A stretch of DNA of 64,000 bases, taken from the NCBI RefSeq assembly GCF_014712225.1, contig NZ_JACXBW010000001.1, positions 1 through 64,000 on the forward strand, in the 5' to 3' direction. A program made the position numbers and the translations under genes. Below the pieces are notes generated by a model that saw only the letters and a list, made by a program, of their open reading frames with translations, ran no database searches and was not told where the DNA came from. Below, piece after piece: positions 45,014 through 53,380 of the stretch (its first letter is position 1; each line of letters starts with the position of its first letter). The DNA is from Pseudarthrobacter sulfonivorans. GTDB taxonomy: Bacteria > Actinomycetota > Actinomycetes > Actinomycetales > Micrococcaceae.

Positions 45014-46681
45014 ATGGCTGTACGACCCTCGCCGCGAGGCGTTGCGCTGTTCTTCAGGAAGCTCGGCCGTCGCACCCAGGTAGCGCTCTGCCAGCTTCCG
45101 CTGTTCCTGATTGTCGGCGTCCTGGGCGTGGCCACACCGTTCACCTGGCCGTCACTACTGAGCAGCCCCGCCTACGTGGCAGGACTCGGCCTTCACCTCG
45201 TACTGTTCGCCGCCTGCTTTGTGACCCCCTGGGAAAGGATGCGTTGCGGCGCCTATCTGATCATTCCGGTGCTTGACCTGCTGGCGATTGGGCTACTGCG
45301 GAACGGCGCCGCACCCCATCTTGGCGGACTGGCCATCCTGCTGGTCTTTCCGATCATCTGGCTGGCTGCCTCGGGCATGCTGGTCCGGACCACGCTCGTG
45401 CTCAGCGCAGTGGGCCCGTTCCTGATCATGCTCCCCTCGGCTGCGGTCAGGTTTCCCCATCTCACAGCTGCGGACATCACGTCCCTGGTTCTCTTCCCGC
45501 TCATGATGCTGGCCGTTGCGCTGGCCATCCGCTTCGCCGGCGTCAACATGCGCGTTCAGCAGCGCGAGCTGCGGGCCATGAGTGAGGAACTGCGGGAGCT
45601 GCTCTCGGTAAGCCGGGAACGCGAGAAACTCCTCACCACTATCCTGGACGCGACCGACGTCGCCGTTGCCGCCGTCGACCGCTCAGGCCGCTACCTGGTC
45701 ACGAACAACCGGCAGCGCATCTTCCGGCAGGCCACTGGCGTGGCCGATGAGATGCCGGGGCAAGGGCACCAGCTCATCTTCGGGCAGGACAGGCAGACCC
45801 TGCTGCCATCCGGGAAACGGCCCATCAACAGGGCCATCGCCGGAGAATCCTTTGCCGACTACCTGGTCTGGGCCGGGGAGGAACCGCTCCAGCGTGCCTA
45901 TTCCACTGCCGCGCGGCCATTGACGAGCGAGGACGGCAGCCTGAACGGTGCGGTGGTGGTGTACAGCGACGTGACCGGCTGGGTGGAGGCACTGGCCGCC
46001 CACGAGGAACTGATCTCCAACGTCTCCCACGAGTTCAGGACGCCGCTGAACTCCATTCTGGGCAATGTGGACCTCGTTCTCGAGGATGCCGCCGAACTGT
46101 CCTCGATCACTGCCCAGCGGCTCACCGTGGTGCAACGGAATTCCGAACGGCTGCTGGCACTGCTGGCCGACCTGACTGCCACGGCCTCCGCGGCCCTCAA
46201 AGTCCATCCGAAACGCACCGATCTGGCCAGCCTCGTGGAGACCAGCCTCAGCTCCGCCCGAGCCGAGGCTGACCGATCCGGCGTAAGCCTCGCCGCGGAC
46301 ATCCCTTCGCCGCTGTGGGCGTACGCGGATCCGCTGCGGATCGGGCAGGCCCTGGACAACCTGGTGTCCAACGCCATCAAGTACTCCCCCGACGGCGGCG
46401 TGGTGGACATCAGTGCGGGCGTCAGCGGGGACTGGGTGCATCTTCGCGTCCGCGATACCGGAATGGGCATGAGCACGGACGACGCCGCCAAGATTTTCCG
46501 CCGCTACTTCCGCACCGATTCCGCCCGGGAGGCAGCCATCCCGGGAGCGGGACTGGGGCTGTCCATTACCAAAATGATTGTGGAACGCCACGGAGGCAGA
46601 GTTGCGTGCACCAGCGATCGGGGCAAGGGCAGCACCTTTACGGTGACGCTGCCGGCGGACGGCCCGGCGCCGTCGTTCTAG
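45014..46681 (+). CDS. membrane PAS sensor histidine kinase
   Basis: This 555-residue kinase has about six N-terminal membrane helices (residues 20-195), a short coiled linker (RVQQRELRAMSEELRELLSV), a PAS-like domain (about 215-325, ILDATDVAVAAVDRSGRYL), a HisKA domain with the phosphoacceptor His339 in ISNVSHEFRTPLN, and an HATPase domain (NLVSNAIKYSPDGG, DTGMGM, GAGLGLSITKMIVERHGG). The membrane part has little extracellular loop, so it may sense a membrane or cytoplasmic cue. The ATG at 45014 has TGGAG upstream; an in-frame ATG at 44933 lacks one. It is divergent from the response regulator, its probable partner. Confidence 0.92.
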   Translation: MAVRPSPRGVALFFRKLGRRTQVALCQLPLFLIVGVLGVATPFTWPSLLSSPAYVAGLGLHLVLFAACFVTPWERMRCGAYLIIPVLDLLAIGLLRNGAAPHLGGLAILLVFPIIWLAASGMLVRTTLVLSAVGPFLIMLPSAAVRFPHLTAADITSLVLFPLMMLAVALAIRFAGVNMRVQQRELRAMSEELRELLSVSREREKLLTTILDATDVAVAAVDRSGRYLVTNNRQRIFRQATGVADEMPGQGHQLIFGQDRQTLLPSGKRPINRAIAGESFADYLVWAGEEPLQRAYSTAARPLTSEDGSLNGAVVVYSDVTGWVEALAAHEELISNVSHEFRTPLNSILGNVDLVLEDAAELSSITAQRLTVVQRNSERLLALLADLTATASAALKVHPKRTDLASLVETSLSSARAEADRSGVSLAADIPSPLWAYADPLRIGQALDNLVSNAIKYSPDGGVVDISAGVSGDWVHLRVRDTGMGMSTDDAAKIFRRYFRTDSAREAAIPGAGLGLSITKMIVERHGGRVACTSDRGKGSTFTVTLPADGPAPSF

Positions 46682-46694
46682 CGGACCCATCCAT

Positions 46695-46742
46695 TGCTCC
46701 GTACCGGCCCTTTTGAACCCTTAAAAGGGCCGGTACGGAGCA
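46695..46742. terminator. bidirectional terminator between sensor kinase and truA
   Basis: A perfect 20-bp stem (46695-46714 with 46723-46742) with an 8-base loop. A/T runs at the inner end and convergent stops on both sides support a two-way terminator. Confidence 0.9.
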
Positions 46743-46757
46743 GTCGATGGGGCAGCG

Positions 46758-47651
46758 TTAGTGTTTCCGCACCGCCCGTGTCAGTTCGGCGCGGGCCAGC
46801 ATCTCGTCGTCGGACGGGTAGGCCACTTCCTCGAGGACGAGAGGGTGCGGGGCGGCCAGGACTGACTTGGCGTCACGCTTTCTGGCGAGCAACCGGTCAT
46901 GCAGCCAGCCGGGCTCCTCAACGCCCTCGCCCACGTACAGGGCCGAGCCCACCAGGGACCGGACCATGTTGTGGCAGAACGCGTCGGCCTGGACGGTGGC
47001 CACGATAACGCCGTCTTCACTGCGGTGGAACTCGAAGCGCTGCAGCTCACGGATGGTGGTGGCGCCGTCCCGCGGCTTGCAGTAGGACAGGAAGTTCTGC
47101 AGCCCGAGCAGCTGGGACGCACCCTCGTTCAGGAGGTCAACGTCCAGCCGGTTCTTGTGCCACAGCGTGAAGTAGCGTTCCAACGGGTCCCACAGGGCAG
47201 GGCCGTCGGCGATGCGGTAGCTGTAGCGGCGCCACAGGGCGGAGAACCGGGCGTCGAACCCGACCGGCGCCAAGGACACCTGATGGACCTCGATAGCCCC
47301 GGACAGGTCGCCCAGGCCCCGGCTCAGCGCACCCCGGATCCGGCGCAAAAGCGCGACGGCGGGATCCAGTTCGTGCCCCCGCGGCAGCCGCAGCCACTCG
47401 GCCTCCGTCAGGTCAAGGTGGACCACCTGGCCCCGGGCGTGCACGCCCGCATCGGTGCGCCCCGCCACGGTGACCCGGATAGGACGCCGTACCAGCAGCG
47501 CCAGAGCTTCCTCCAGGATGCCCTGGATGGTGCGCAGGCCAGGCTGCAGTGCCCACCCGCTGAAAGGACCGCCGTCGTACGATAAATCAAACCGGACACG
47601 CAAAAACCCGCCGCCCCCCAAAACGGGGGCCGCGGGTTTTTGGTCGTTCAT
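46758..47651 (-). CDS. truA: tRNA pseudouridine synthase A
   Basis: TruA (297 residues) makes pseudouridine at positions 38-40 of tRNA anticodon arms. The catalytic Asp is in TVAGRTDAGVHARGQVVHLD; LRVRFDLSYDGGPFSGWALQ, RRYSYRI and DAFCHNMVRSLVG are family motifs. With the ATG at 47651 the first ~17 residues (MNDQKPAAPVLGGGG) are encoded by a terminator-like hairpin. TAGACT lies seven bases before this ATG, suggesting a leaderless transcript. TTG codons at 47621 and 47603 are alternative starts. It follows rplQ at the end of the alpha operon, as is common. Confidence 0.92.
   Translation of the reverse strand: MNDQKPAAPVLGGGGFLRVRFDLSYDGGPFSGWALQPGLRTIQGILEEALALLVRRPIRVTVAGRTDAGVHARGQVVHLDLTEAEWLRLPRGHELDPAVALLRRIRGALSRGLGDLSGAIEVHQVSLAPVGFDARFSALWRRYSYRIADGPALWDPLERYFTLWHKNRLDVDLLNEGASQLLGLQNFLSYCKPRDGATTIRELQRFEFHRSEDGVIVATVQADAFCHNMVRSLVGSALYVGEGVEEPGWLHDRLLARKRDAKSVLAAPHPLVLEEVAYPSDDEMLARAELTRAVRKH
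47602..47641 (-). terminator. terminator-like hairpin inside the truA 5' end
   Basis: A 10-bp stem (47602-47611 with 47632-47641) continues with six more pairs after one mismatch, around a short loop. On the minus strand it ends in GGGTTTTT, so it has the form of an intrinsic terminator for rplQ. It lies within codons 4-17 of truA. Confidence 0.8.
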
Positions 47652-47658
47652 AGAACTA

Positions 47659-47664
47659 AGTCTA
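47659..47664 (-). promoter_or_regulatory. -10 element of truA (leaderless)
   Basis: TAGACT on the minus strand ends seven bases before the truA ATG, in the 32-base rplQ-truA gap. The -35 would fall at the end of rplQ and is weak. Confidence 0.45.
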
Positions 47665-47683
47665 TGCGAAGAAAATCAGCGAA

Positions 47684-48277
47684 TTACTTCGCGTCCTTTT
47701 CCTCGGCGGCGGGAGCAGCTTCCTCAGCGGCCGGAGCCTCTTCGGTTGCAGCTTCCTCGGCCGGAGCCTCGGCAGCTTCAGCCTCTACAGCTTCGGTCTC
47801 AACAACCTCAGCCTCGGGAGCTTCTTCAGCGGCCGGAGCTGCAGCAGTTGCTTCCTTCTTGTCGGCGTCGCGCTTGGCAGCGGAGGTAGCCTCGGCTACA
47901 ACGGCCTGCTTAGCGGAAACCGGCTCGAGAACCAGTTCGATGACAGCCATGGGAGCGTTGTCGCCCTTGCGGTTGCCGATCTTGGTGATGCGGGTGTAGC
48001 CGCCTTCGCGGTTCTCCACTGCCTGTGCAATGTCGGTGAACAGCTCGTGGACGATGCCCTTGTTGCTGATCAGGCCGAGTACACGGCGGCGGGAAGCCAG
48101 GTCGCCGCGCTTGGCGAAAGTCACCAGACGCTCGGCGTACGGCTTCAGGCGCTTGGCTTTGGTCACCGTGGTGGTGATCCGCTTGTGCTCGAACAGTGCT
48201 GCGGACAGGTTCGCGAGCATAAGACGCTCGTGAGCCGCTCCGCCTCCGAGGCGCGGACCCTTAGCGGGGGTAGGCAT
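47684..48277 (-). CDS. rplQ: 50S ribosomal protein L17 with acidic C-terminal tail
   Basis: L17 (197 residues) binds 23S rRNA near the exit tunnel. The core (1-120) begins [20 protein letters not shown] and includes [20 protein letters not shown]. The last ~65 residues are almost only Ala, Glu, Pro and Val ([20 protein letters not shown]), an extension often seen in actinobacteria but absent from the E. coli protein. It follows rpoA and precedes truA, the usual order. Confidence 0.96.
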   Translation of the reverse strand: MPTPAKGPRLGGGAAHERLMLANLSAALFEHKRITTTVTKAKRLKPYAERLVTFAKRGDLASRRRVLGLISNKGIVHELFTDIAQAVENREGGYTRITKIGNRKGDNAPMAVIELVLEPVSAKQAVVAEATSAAKRDADKKEATAAAPAAEEAPEAEVVETEAVEAEAAEAPAEEAATEEAPAAEEAAPAAEEKDAK

Positions 48278-48299
48278 TATAGTTTCTCCTCATATGGAA

Positions 48300-48332
48300 G
48301 CCGGCGGTGGGCACACCATGGTGCCCGCCGGC
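48300..48332 (-). other. intercistronic hairpin rpoA-rplQ
   Basis: GCCGGC (48300-48305) and GGGCAC (48309-48314) pair with GTGCCC (48321-48326) and GCCGGC (48327-48332), with a 3-base bulge. It lies in the 66-base gap. It might tune rplQ expression or RNA processing. Confidence 0.5.
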
Positions 48333-48343
48333 CAAGATCTGTT

Positions 48344-49354
48344 TTAGAGTTCGTCGTCGCCGAAAGCGGCGTCGTCCTCTTCAATTGCTGCGGCGCGTGC
48401 TGCGAGGTCAAAACCGGGAGGCGAGTCCTTGAGGGACAGGCCCAGTTCAACCAGCTTTGCCTTGACCTCGTCAATGGACTTCGCACCGAAGTTACGGATG
48501 TCCATGAGGTCAGCCTCGGAGCGTGCAACGAGTTCACCCACGGTGTGGATGCCCTCACGCTTGAGGCAGTTGTAGGAACGGACGGTGAGGTCCAGATCCT
48601 CGATCGGCAGTGCCATGTCTGCTGCCAGGGCAGCATCCGTCGGCGACGGGCCAATCTCGATACCTTCAGCTGCGGTGTTCAGCTCGCGAGCCAGACCGAA
48701 GAGTTCCACCAGGGTGGTACCTGCGGAAGCAACAGCATCGCGCGGGGCGATGGCCTGCTTGGTCTCGACGTCGACAATGAGCTTGTCGAAGTCGGTGCGC
48801 TGCTCAACACGGGTTGCTTCCACGCGGAAAGTAACCTTCAGCACCGGCGAGTAGATCGAGTCGACCGGGATACGGCCGATCTCGGCGTCGCCGGACTTGT
48901 TCTGAGCTGCCGAAACGTAGCCCCGGCCGCGCTCGATGGTCAGTTCGAGTTCGAACTTGCCCTTCGAGTTCAGCGTGGCAATGTGCAGATCCGGGTTGTG
49001 GAACTCGACGCCGGCCGGCGGAGCGATGTCCGCGGCGGTGACGACTCCGGGGCCCTGCTTGCGCAGGTAAGCAACAACCGGCTCATCGTGCTCGGAGGAG
49101 ACCGACAGGCTCTTGATGTTCAGGATGATCTCGGTGACATCTTCCTTGACACCCGGAACCGTGGTGAACTCGTGCAGCACGCCATCGATCCGGATGCTGG
49201 TTACAGCGGCACCGGGAATGGAGGAGAGCAGGGTACGGCGGAGGGAGTTTCCGAGGGTGTAGCCGAAGCCCGGTTCCAGCGGTTCAATGATGAAACGCGA
49301 GCGGTTTTCGGAGACTACCTCTTCGGAGAGGGTGGGGCGCTGTGCAATGAGCAC
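48344..49354 (-). CDS. rpoA: RNA polymerase alpha subunit
   Basis: RpoA (336 residues) dimerises to nucleate RNA polymerase assembly. The N-terminal domain has [20 protein letters not shown]; the C-terminal domain has [20 protein letters not shown] and [15 protein letters not shown], which contact upstream DNA and activators. Length is normal. It lies downstream of rpsK with a strong hairpin in the 130-base gap, and rpsD is not present between them. Confidence 0.98.
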
Positions 49355-49435
49355 TTAGGTTTCCTTTCGGCGAGCATCCGCTATATGACGCAACACAGGT
49401 GGTGGAAATTCGGTCTGAAGACTTAACGCGGCTGG

Positions 49436-49466
49436 GCTTGCCCGGACCGCAACGGTCCGGGCAAGC
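49436..49466 (-). terminator. hairpin between rpsK and rpoA
   Basis: A perfect 13-bp GC-rich stem (49436-49448 with 49454-49466) with a 5-base loop lies 18 bases after the rpsK stop. It may attenuate the alpha operon transcript before rpoA. Confidence 0.7.
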
Positions 49467-49484
49467 TCAAACTGCTGAAAAGGC

Positions 49485-49886
49485 TTAGACGCGGCGGCGC
49501 TTCGGCGGACGGCAGCCGTTGTGCGCTGCGGGGGTGACGTCCTGGATGGAGCCAACCTCCAGGCCAGCGGCCTGCAGCGAGCGGATTGCGGTCTCGCGTC
49601 CTGAACCCGGTCCCTTGACGAAAACGTCAACCTTGCGCATGCCGTGCTCCTGCGCACGCTTGGCAGCAGCTTCGGCAGCCATCTGGGCTGCGAACGGGGT
49701 GGACTTACGCGAGCCCTTGAAGCCAACCTCACCTGAGGAAGCCCAAGAGATAACAGCGCCGTTCGGATCCGTGATGGAAACGATGGTGTTGTTAAAAGTG
49801 CTCTTGATGTGCGCCTGGCCCAGCGCGATATTCTTTTTGTCCTTCTTACGCGGCTTGCGAACCGCGCCACGAGTCTTTGGGGGCAT
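49485..49886 (-). CDS. rpsK: 30S ribosomal protein S11
   Basis: S11 (133 residues) forms part of the platform of the 30S subunit near the mRNA exit. [37 protein letters not shown] and the C-terminal [11 protein letters not shown] are diagnostic. It lies 52 bases after rpsM in the alpha operon. Confidence 0.98.
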   Translation of the reverse strand: MPPKTRGAVRKPRKKDKKNIALGQAHIKSTFNNTIVSITDPNGAVISWASSGEVGFKGSRKSTPFAAQMAAEAAAKRAQEHGMRKVDVFVKGPGSGRETAIRSLQAAGLEVGSIQDVTPAAHNGCRPPKRRRV

Positions 49887-49938
49887 TTTTTTCTCCTACA
49901 GAAAGTTATCGGGGAAAGCCGTGTAAATCCCGAAGGAT

Positions 49939-50313
49939 TTAACGGGCCTTCTTCTTGCCTGCGACGGTGCGCTTCGGGCCCTTGCGGGTACGAGCGTTGG
50001 TCTTCGTACGCTGCCCGCGGACGGGCAGGCCCTTACGGTGGCGAATACCTTCGTAGCTGCCGATTTCAACCTTGCGGCGGATATCAGCTGCTACTTCGCG
50101 GCGAAGGTCACCCTCAACCTTGTAGTTGCCTTCGATGTAATCACGCAGTTCAACCAGCTGGGCGTCGGTGAGGTCCTTAACGCGGACGTCAGCGCTGATG
50201 CCAGTGGCAGCCAGGGTTTCGTGTGCACGGGTCTTGCCCACGCCGTAGATGTAAGTGAGCGCAATTTCCAACCGCTTTTCGCGGGGAATGTCTACGCCAG
50301 CGAGACGAGCCAT
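49939..50313 (-). CDS. rpsM: 30S ribosomal protein S13
   Basis: S13 (124 residues) sits in the 30S head and contacts the 50S subunit and P-site t[32 protein letters not shown] and [18 protein letters not shown] are conserved. I chose the ATG at 50311-50313; an in-frame ATG 51 bases upstream adds a non-family extension. A 177-base gap separates it from rpmJ. Confidence 0.97.
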   Translation of the reverse strand: MARLAGVDIPREKRLEIALTYIYGVGKTRAHETLAATGISADVRVKDLTDAQLVELRDYIEGNYKVEGDLRREVAADIRRKVEIGSYEGIRHRKGLPVRGQRTKTNARTRKGPKRTVAGKKKAR

Positions 50314-50490
50314 ATTGGCAGTACTCCTTGAATAAACCGGAGGTCGTAGGCAGTACACCCGCACGTTCTGTGCGGCCCCAGCCTCCGACCGGGGGTTAGC
50401 TGTCCGGGCTCATGCGTCCCAATTCAGCTTGTGCTGCCTTTATTTACTTGCGTGGGTTAGCAACCCAGGGTTTCCTTCAGAAGAGGGAAA

Positions 50491-50604
50491 TTAGCCCTGA
50501 CGCTGCTTGTGGCGCGGGTTCTCGCAGATCACCATGACCCGGCCATTACGGCGGATCACTTTGCACTTTTCGCAGATCTGCTTGACGCTCGGCTTGACCT
50601 TCAT
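50491..50604 (-). CDS. rpmJ: 50S ribosomal protein L36
   Basis: This short gene encodes 37 residues: a basic L36 with the zinc ribbon Cys11, Cys14, Cys27 and His32 ([26 protein letters not shown]). It is the zinc-binding C+ form. It follows infA by 60 bases and precedes rpsM, the normal order. Confidence 0.96.
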   Translation of the reverse strand: MKVKPSVKQICEKCKVIRRNGRVMVICENPRHKQRQG

Positions 50605-50664
50605 GGCATTCCTTTGCGTGTGGCAGTTGATCACTGGAGCGGCCGTGCTGAGGCCGCCCAGAAT

Positions 50665-50886
50665 TTACTTGTAGCGGTAGACGATACGACCCCGAGTGAG
50701 GTCATACGGGCTCAGTTCCACCACTACGCGGTCCTCAGGGAGAATCCGGATGTAGTGCTGGCGCATCTTGCCTGAGATATGCGCGAGTACGATGTGCTTG
50801 TTGGTCAGCTCAACGCGAAACATCGCGTTAGGCAGCGCCTCAGTCACAACGCCTTCGATCTCAATGACCCCGTCCTTCTTGGCCAT
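50665..50886 (-). CDS. infA: translation initiation factor IF-1
   Basis: IF-1 (73 residues) is an S1/OB-fold protein that binds the ribosomal A site during initiation. [40 protein letters not shown] and the C-terminal [11 protein letters not shown] are typical. The ATG at 50884-50886 has GGAGGG upstream. In most bacteria map or adk lies directly upstream, but here a peptidase and an ABC transporter intervene, so infA needs its own promoter. Confidence 0.97.
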   Translation of the reverse strand: MAKKDGVIEIEGVVTEALPNAMFRVELTNKHIVLAHISGKMRQHYIRILPEDRVVVELSPYDLTRGRIVYRYK

Positions 50887-51013
50887 ACCCTCCGCTAACT
50901 GTTGTTGCCGCAGCCCGCCGGATTGCACCGGACATGACCACGAACGTTTTTGTTGGATCGGTTATCACCTCAGGCCCCAAACAGGGCACAGCAGGGCAGA
51001 CAACCAACAAGCA

Positions 51014-51043
51014 ACACTACCCTTTTTCCCGGCAAATGTTAAA
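51014..51043 (-). promoter_or_regulatory. candidate promoter of infA-rpmJ-rpsM-rpsK-rpoA
   Basis: On the minus strand TTTAAC (51038-51043), an 18-base spacer and TAGTGT (51014-51019) lie in the 171-base gap upstream of infA, giving a leader of about 120 bases. Confidence 0.45.
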
Positions 51044-51057
51044 TCGGGCATAGTAAC

Positions 51058-52080
51058 CTACTCCGCCCTGTACGCACCATATTCCCCGGCGGGAGTGCTC
51101 ACTGCCTCCGCGCTCAGCACGCCATCGAGAATGGCCAAACGTACGACGTCGGCTGCCGCACTCTGGAGCGTGATGAGACTTATCTGCCGGGCCGTTTCAG
51201 TACTCCGGTCCAAGGGCACCTCACCAGTAGCCAAACAAAAGACTGTGTCCCCGTCAGCCAACGTATGGCTCGGGTTGAGCGCCCGGGCCAGGCCGGCATG
51301 CGCCGCCGAGGCCGTCCTTTTGCAGTCGGCCTTGCTCAGGACAGCATTGGTAGCGACGACGACGAGGGTTGTGTTGAGCGGCGGAACTTCCGGTGCCGTT
51401 CCGCGCCCGCCTTTCGCCGCAGCAGCCGAAACCCTCGGCGTGCTCGCTCCTTCGTCGCTTAGACGCACGCTGCCGGGCTCCGCCTGCTTCTGCGATGTGC
51501 CAAAAGGCAACCCCACGGCGTTCACTACCGCCAGTGCCCCGACAACGACGCCGTTCTCGAGCGTGACCGAGGCGGTCCCCACTCCCCCTTTGAATTGGCC
51601 GCGGCCGAGGACTGCACCGGTGCCGGCCCCCACGTTGCCGCGTTCGACGTCGTGACGTTCCTTTCGGGCGGCAGCGGCGGCGGTTGCCGCATAGCCCATT
51701 TCCTCATCGGGCCGGGCCGAAAAGTCGCCGCCGCGACCCAGATCGAAGATGGCGGCGGCCGGTACGATCGGAACGAGGCCGCCGGGCACTGCGAATCCCC
51801 GGCCGTCCTCCTCGCACCAGCGCTGAGCCCCGCGTGCGGTGACCAGGCCATAGGCGCTTCCGCCGGTAAGCACTACCGCGTCCACCCGCTGGGACATGGT
51901 GGTGGGGTCCAAAGCATCCGTCTCAGACGTCGCCGGCCCTCCGCCGCGGACGTCAACGGAACCCACTGTCCCCGGCGGCGGCAGCACCACCGTCACCCCG
52001 GTCAGCCAGCCGTCGTCGGTCTTCTGCACGTGCCCCACCCGGATTCCCGGTACGTCGGTAATGGCTCCCATGGCCTCCAT
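51058..52080 (-). CDS. P1-family N-terminal nucleophile peptidase (DmpA/NylC type)
   Basis: This 340-residue protein resembles the P1 family of self-processing aminopeptidases and amidases (DmpA, NylC). ITDVPGIRVGHVQ at the N terminus, VVLTGGSAYGL, and LNTTLVVVATNA in the C-terminal half are family motifs. Autocleavage is expected before Thr237 (Asn236-Thr237), as in NylC, exposing the nucleophile. No signal peptide is seen, so it is probably cytoplasmic. The substrate is unknown. It lies between infA and a divergent ABC transporter operon. A second ATG nine bases downstream is possible. Confidence 0.85.
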   Translation of the reverse strand: MEAMGAITDVPGIRVGHVQKTDDGWLTGVTVVLPPPGTVGSVDVRGGGPATSETDALDPTTMSQRVDAVVLTGGSAYGLVTARGAQRWCEEDGRGFAVPGGLVPIVPAAAIFDLGRGGDFSARPDEEMGYAATAAAAARKERHDVERGNVGAGTGAVLGRGQFKGGVGTASVTLENGVVVGALAVVNAVGLPFGTSQKQAEPGSVRLSDEGASTPRVSAAAAKGGRGTAPEVPPLNTTLVVVATNAVLSKADCKRTASAAHAGLARALNPSHTLADGDTVFCLATGEVPLDRSTETARQISLITLQSAAADVVRLAILDGVLSAEAVSTPAGEYGAYRAE

Positions 52081-52402
52081 TGTGCCCTGCGCTCGTCACC
52101 GGGCATCCGCTTCGCGACGCGCAAAATTGTTGGCGACGCGCATTTTCCTTTTCGCTCCCCATATTTCGGTAGCGAAAAGGAATATGCGCCTCGGGAGGGA
52201 CTATGCGCATCGGGAAAGCCGATTCGCCTCGGCGGCTCCAGGTTCGCCGCCCGCAATCCGAACGGTTCGTGAACAGGTCCGGAAGGCTCGGCTAACAATC
52301 CGTCGCGGGCCCGAATCTGGTCCTGACCACCCCCGACGATGTGATGGAGTGATCTCAAATCCGTCCCCAGCCCTGCCACAGCAGGCCTCCTGATTGAGAT
52401 CC
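52081..52402. other. divergent intergenic region with nested repeats
   Basis: These 322 bases separate the divergent peptidase and transporter genes. They hold direct repeats of GCGACGCGCA, a long hairpin at 52138-52189, a near-repeat TATGCGCCTCGGGA/TATGCGCATCGGGA (52184-52216), and an inverted repeat around the transporter start (52346-52410). Promoters must lie here, but I cannot place them confidently. Confidence 0.6.
52138..52189. repeat. 19-bp imperfect inverted repeat
   Basis: 52138-52156 pairs with 52171-52189, 18 of 19 matches, with a 14-base loop. It lies between divergent promoters, so it is not an ordinary terminator; an operator or small mobile repeat is possible. Confidence 0.75.
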
Positions 52403-52410
52403 ATGACTCC
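52346..52410 (+). promoter_or_regulatory. inverted repeat enclosing the transporter start codon
   Basis: GGAGT plus GATCTCAA (52346-52358) can pair with TTGAGATC (52394-52401) and ACTCC (52406-52410), leaving the ATG in a 4-base bulge. It could be an operator or could control translation. Confidence 0.4.
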
Positions 52411-53380
52411 ACAGCTCACGGCCAAGCCCGGCACTTCCGCGCCTGCGGCCACCGGCAGGACAATGCCCCAGAGCCGCCCGGTTCCGCAGAACCGGAAGCG
52501 CTGGTCAACCCGCTCCCTCCGGGACTTCGTCGTCTTCCTCGCACTGGCCCTGCCGAACCTGCTGCTCATCGCGGTCTTCACGTATCTCCCGCTGATCAAC
52601 AACATCTACTACTCCACACTGAACTGGACGCTCGGATCCGCCTCAGCCGCCGTCGTCGGGCTCGAAAACTACGTCACGTTCTTCACCAGCGCCGATGCCG
52701 GCCGGGTCCTCCGCACCACCGCGGTGTTCACCGCCGCGACCGTGGGCGGCTCCATGGTGCTGGGCCTGCTCATCGCCCTGGCATTGAACTCCAAGGTCCG
52801 CGGCACAACGTTCGCCCGGTCTGCCGTCTTCGCGCCGTATGTGCTGTCCGGCGTGGGCGTGGGCCTGGTGTGGCTGTTCATCTTCGACCCCGGCTACGGT
52901 GTGCTGGCCTGGATCCTCCGGGGGGTCGGCCAGCAGAGCCCGCAATGGATCAACGATCCGCAGCTCTCCCTGGTGATGGTCATCATCGTGTACGTCTGGA
53001 AAAACCTCGGCTACTGCGCCGTGGTGTTCCTCGCCGGGCTGCAGTCGCTGCCGCAGGACGTGATGGAGGCCGCCTCGCTCGACGGTGCCGGCAGTTTCCG
53101 CCGCTTCGTCAGCATGTCGCTGCCGCTCCTGTCCCCCACCACGTTCTTCCTGCTGATCACCACCATGCTCAGCTCGCTGCAGGCCTTCGACCTCATCCGG
53201 ATCATGACGCCCCTTGGCGCCGGCACCAGCACCCTCATCTACGAGGCCTATCTGCAGGCCTTCGGCGCCTACAACCGCGCCGGCTACTCCGCCGCGATCT
53301 CGGTGGTCCTCTTTGTCATCCTGCTGGTCATCACGGTGCTGCAGCTGCGGTTCATCGAAAAGAAGGTGCACTACTCGTGA
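52403..53380 (+). CDS. sugar ABC transporter permease (UgpA/MalF-like)
   Basis: This 325-residue inner-membrane permease has six predicted helices and the EAA loop VMEAASLDGAGSFRRFVSMSLPLLSP, which docks on the ATPase. It belongs to the carbohydrate-uptake-1 group (UgpA type). A Pro/Thr/Arg-rich N-terminal tail of about 40 residues precedes the first helix. The ATG at 52403 is preferred over a TTG at 52394. Its stop overlaps the next permease start (GTGA). With the second permease and binding protein it forms an importer lacking a local ATPase. Confidence 0.92.
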   Translation: MTPQLTAKPGTSAPAATGRTMPQSRPVPQNRKRWSTRSLRDFVVFLALALPNLLLIAVFTYLPLINNIYYSTLNWTLGSASAAVVGLENYVTFFTSADAGRVLRTTAVFTAATVGGSMVLGLLIALALNSKVRGTTFARSAVFAPYVLSGVGVGLVWLFIFDPGYGVLAWILRGVGQQSPQWINDPQLSLVMVIIVYVWKNLGYCAVVFLAGLQSLPQDVMEAASLDGAGSFRRFVSMSLPLLSPTTFFLLITTMLSSLQAFDLIRIMTPLGAGTSTLIYEAYLQAFGAYNRAGYSAAISVVLFVILLVITVLQLRFIEKKVHYS

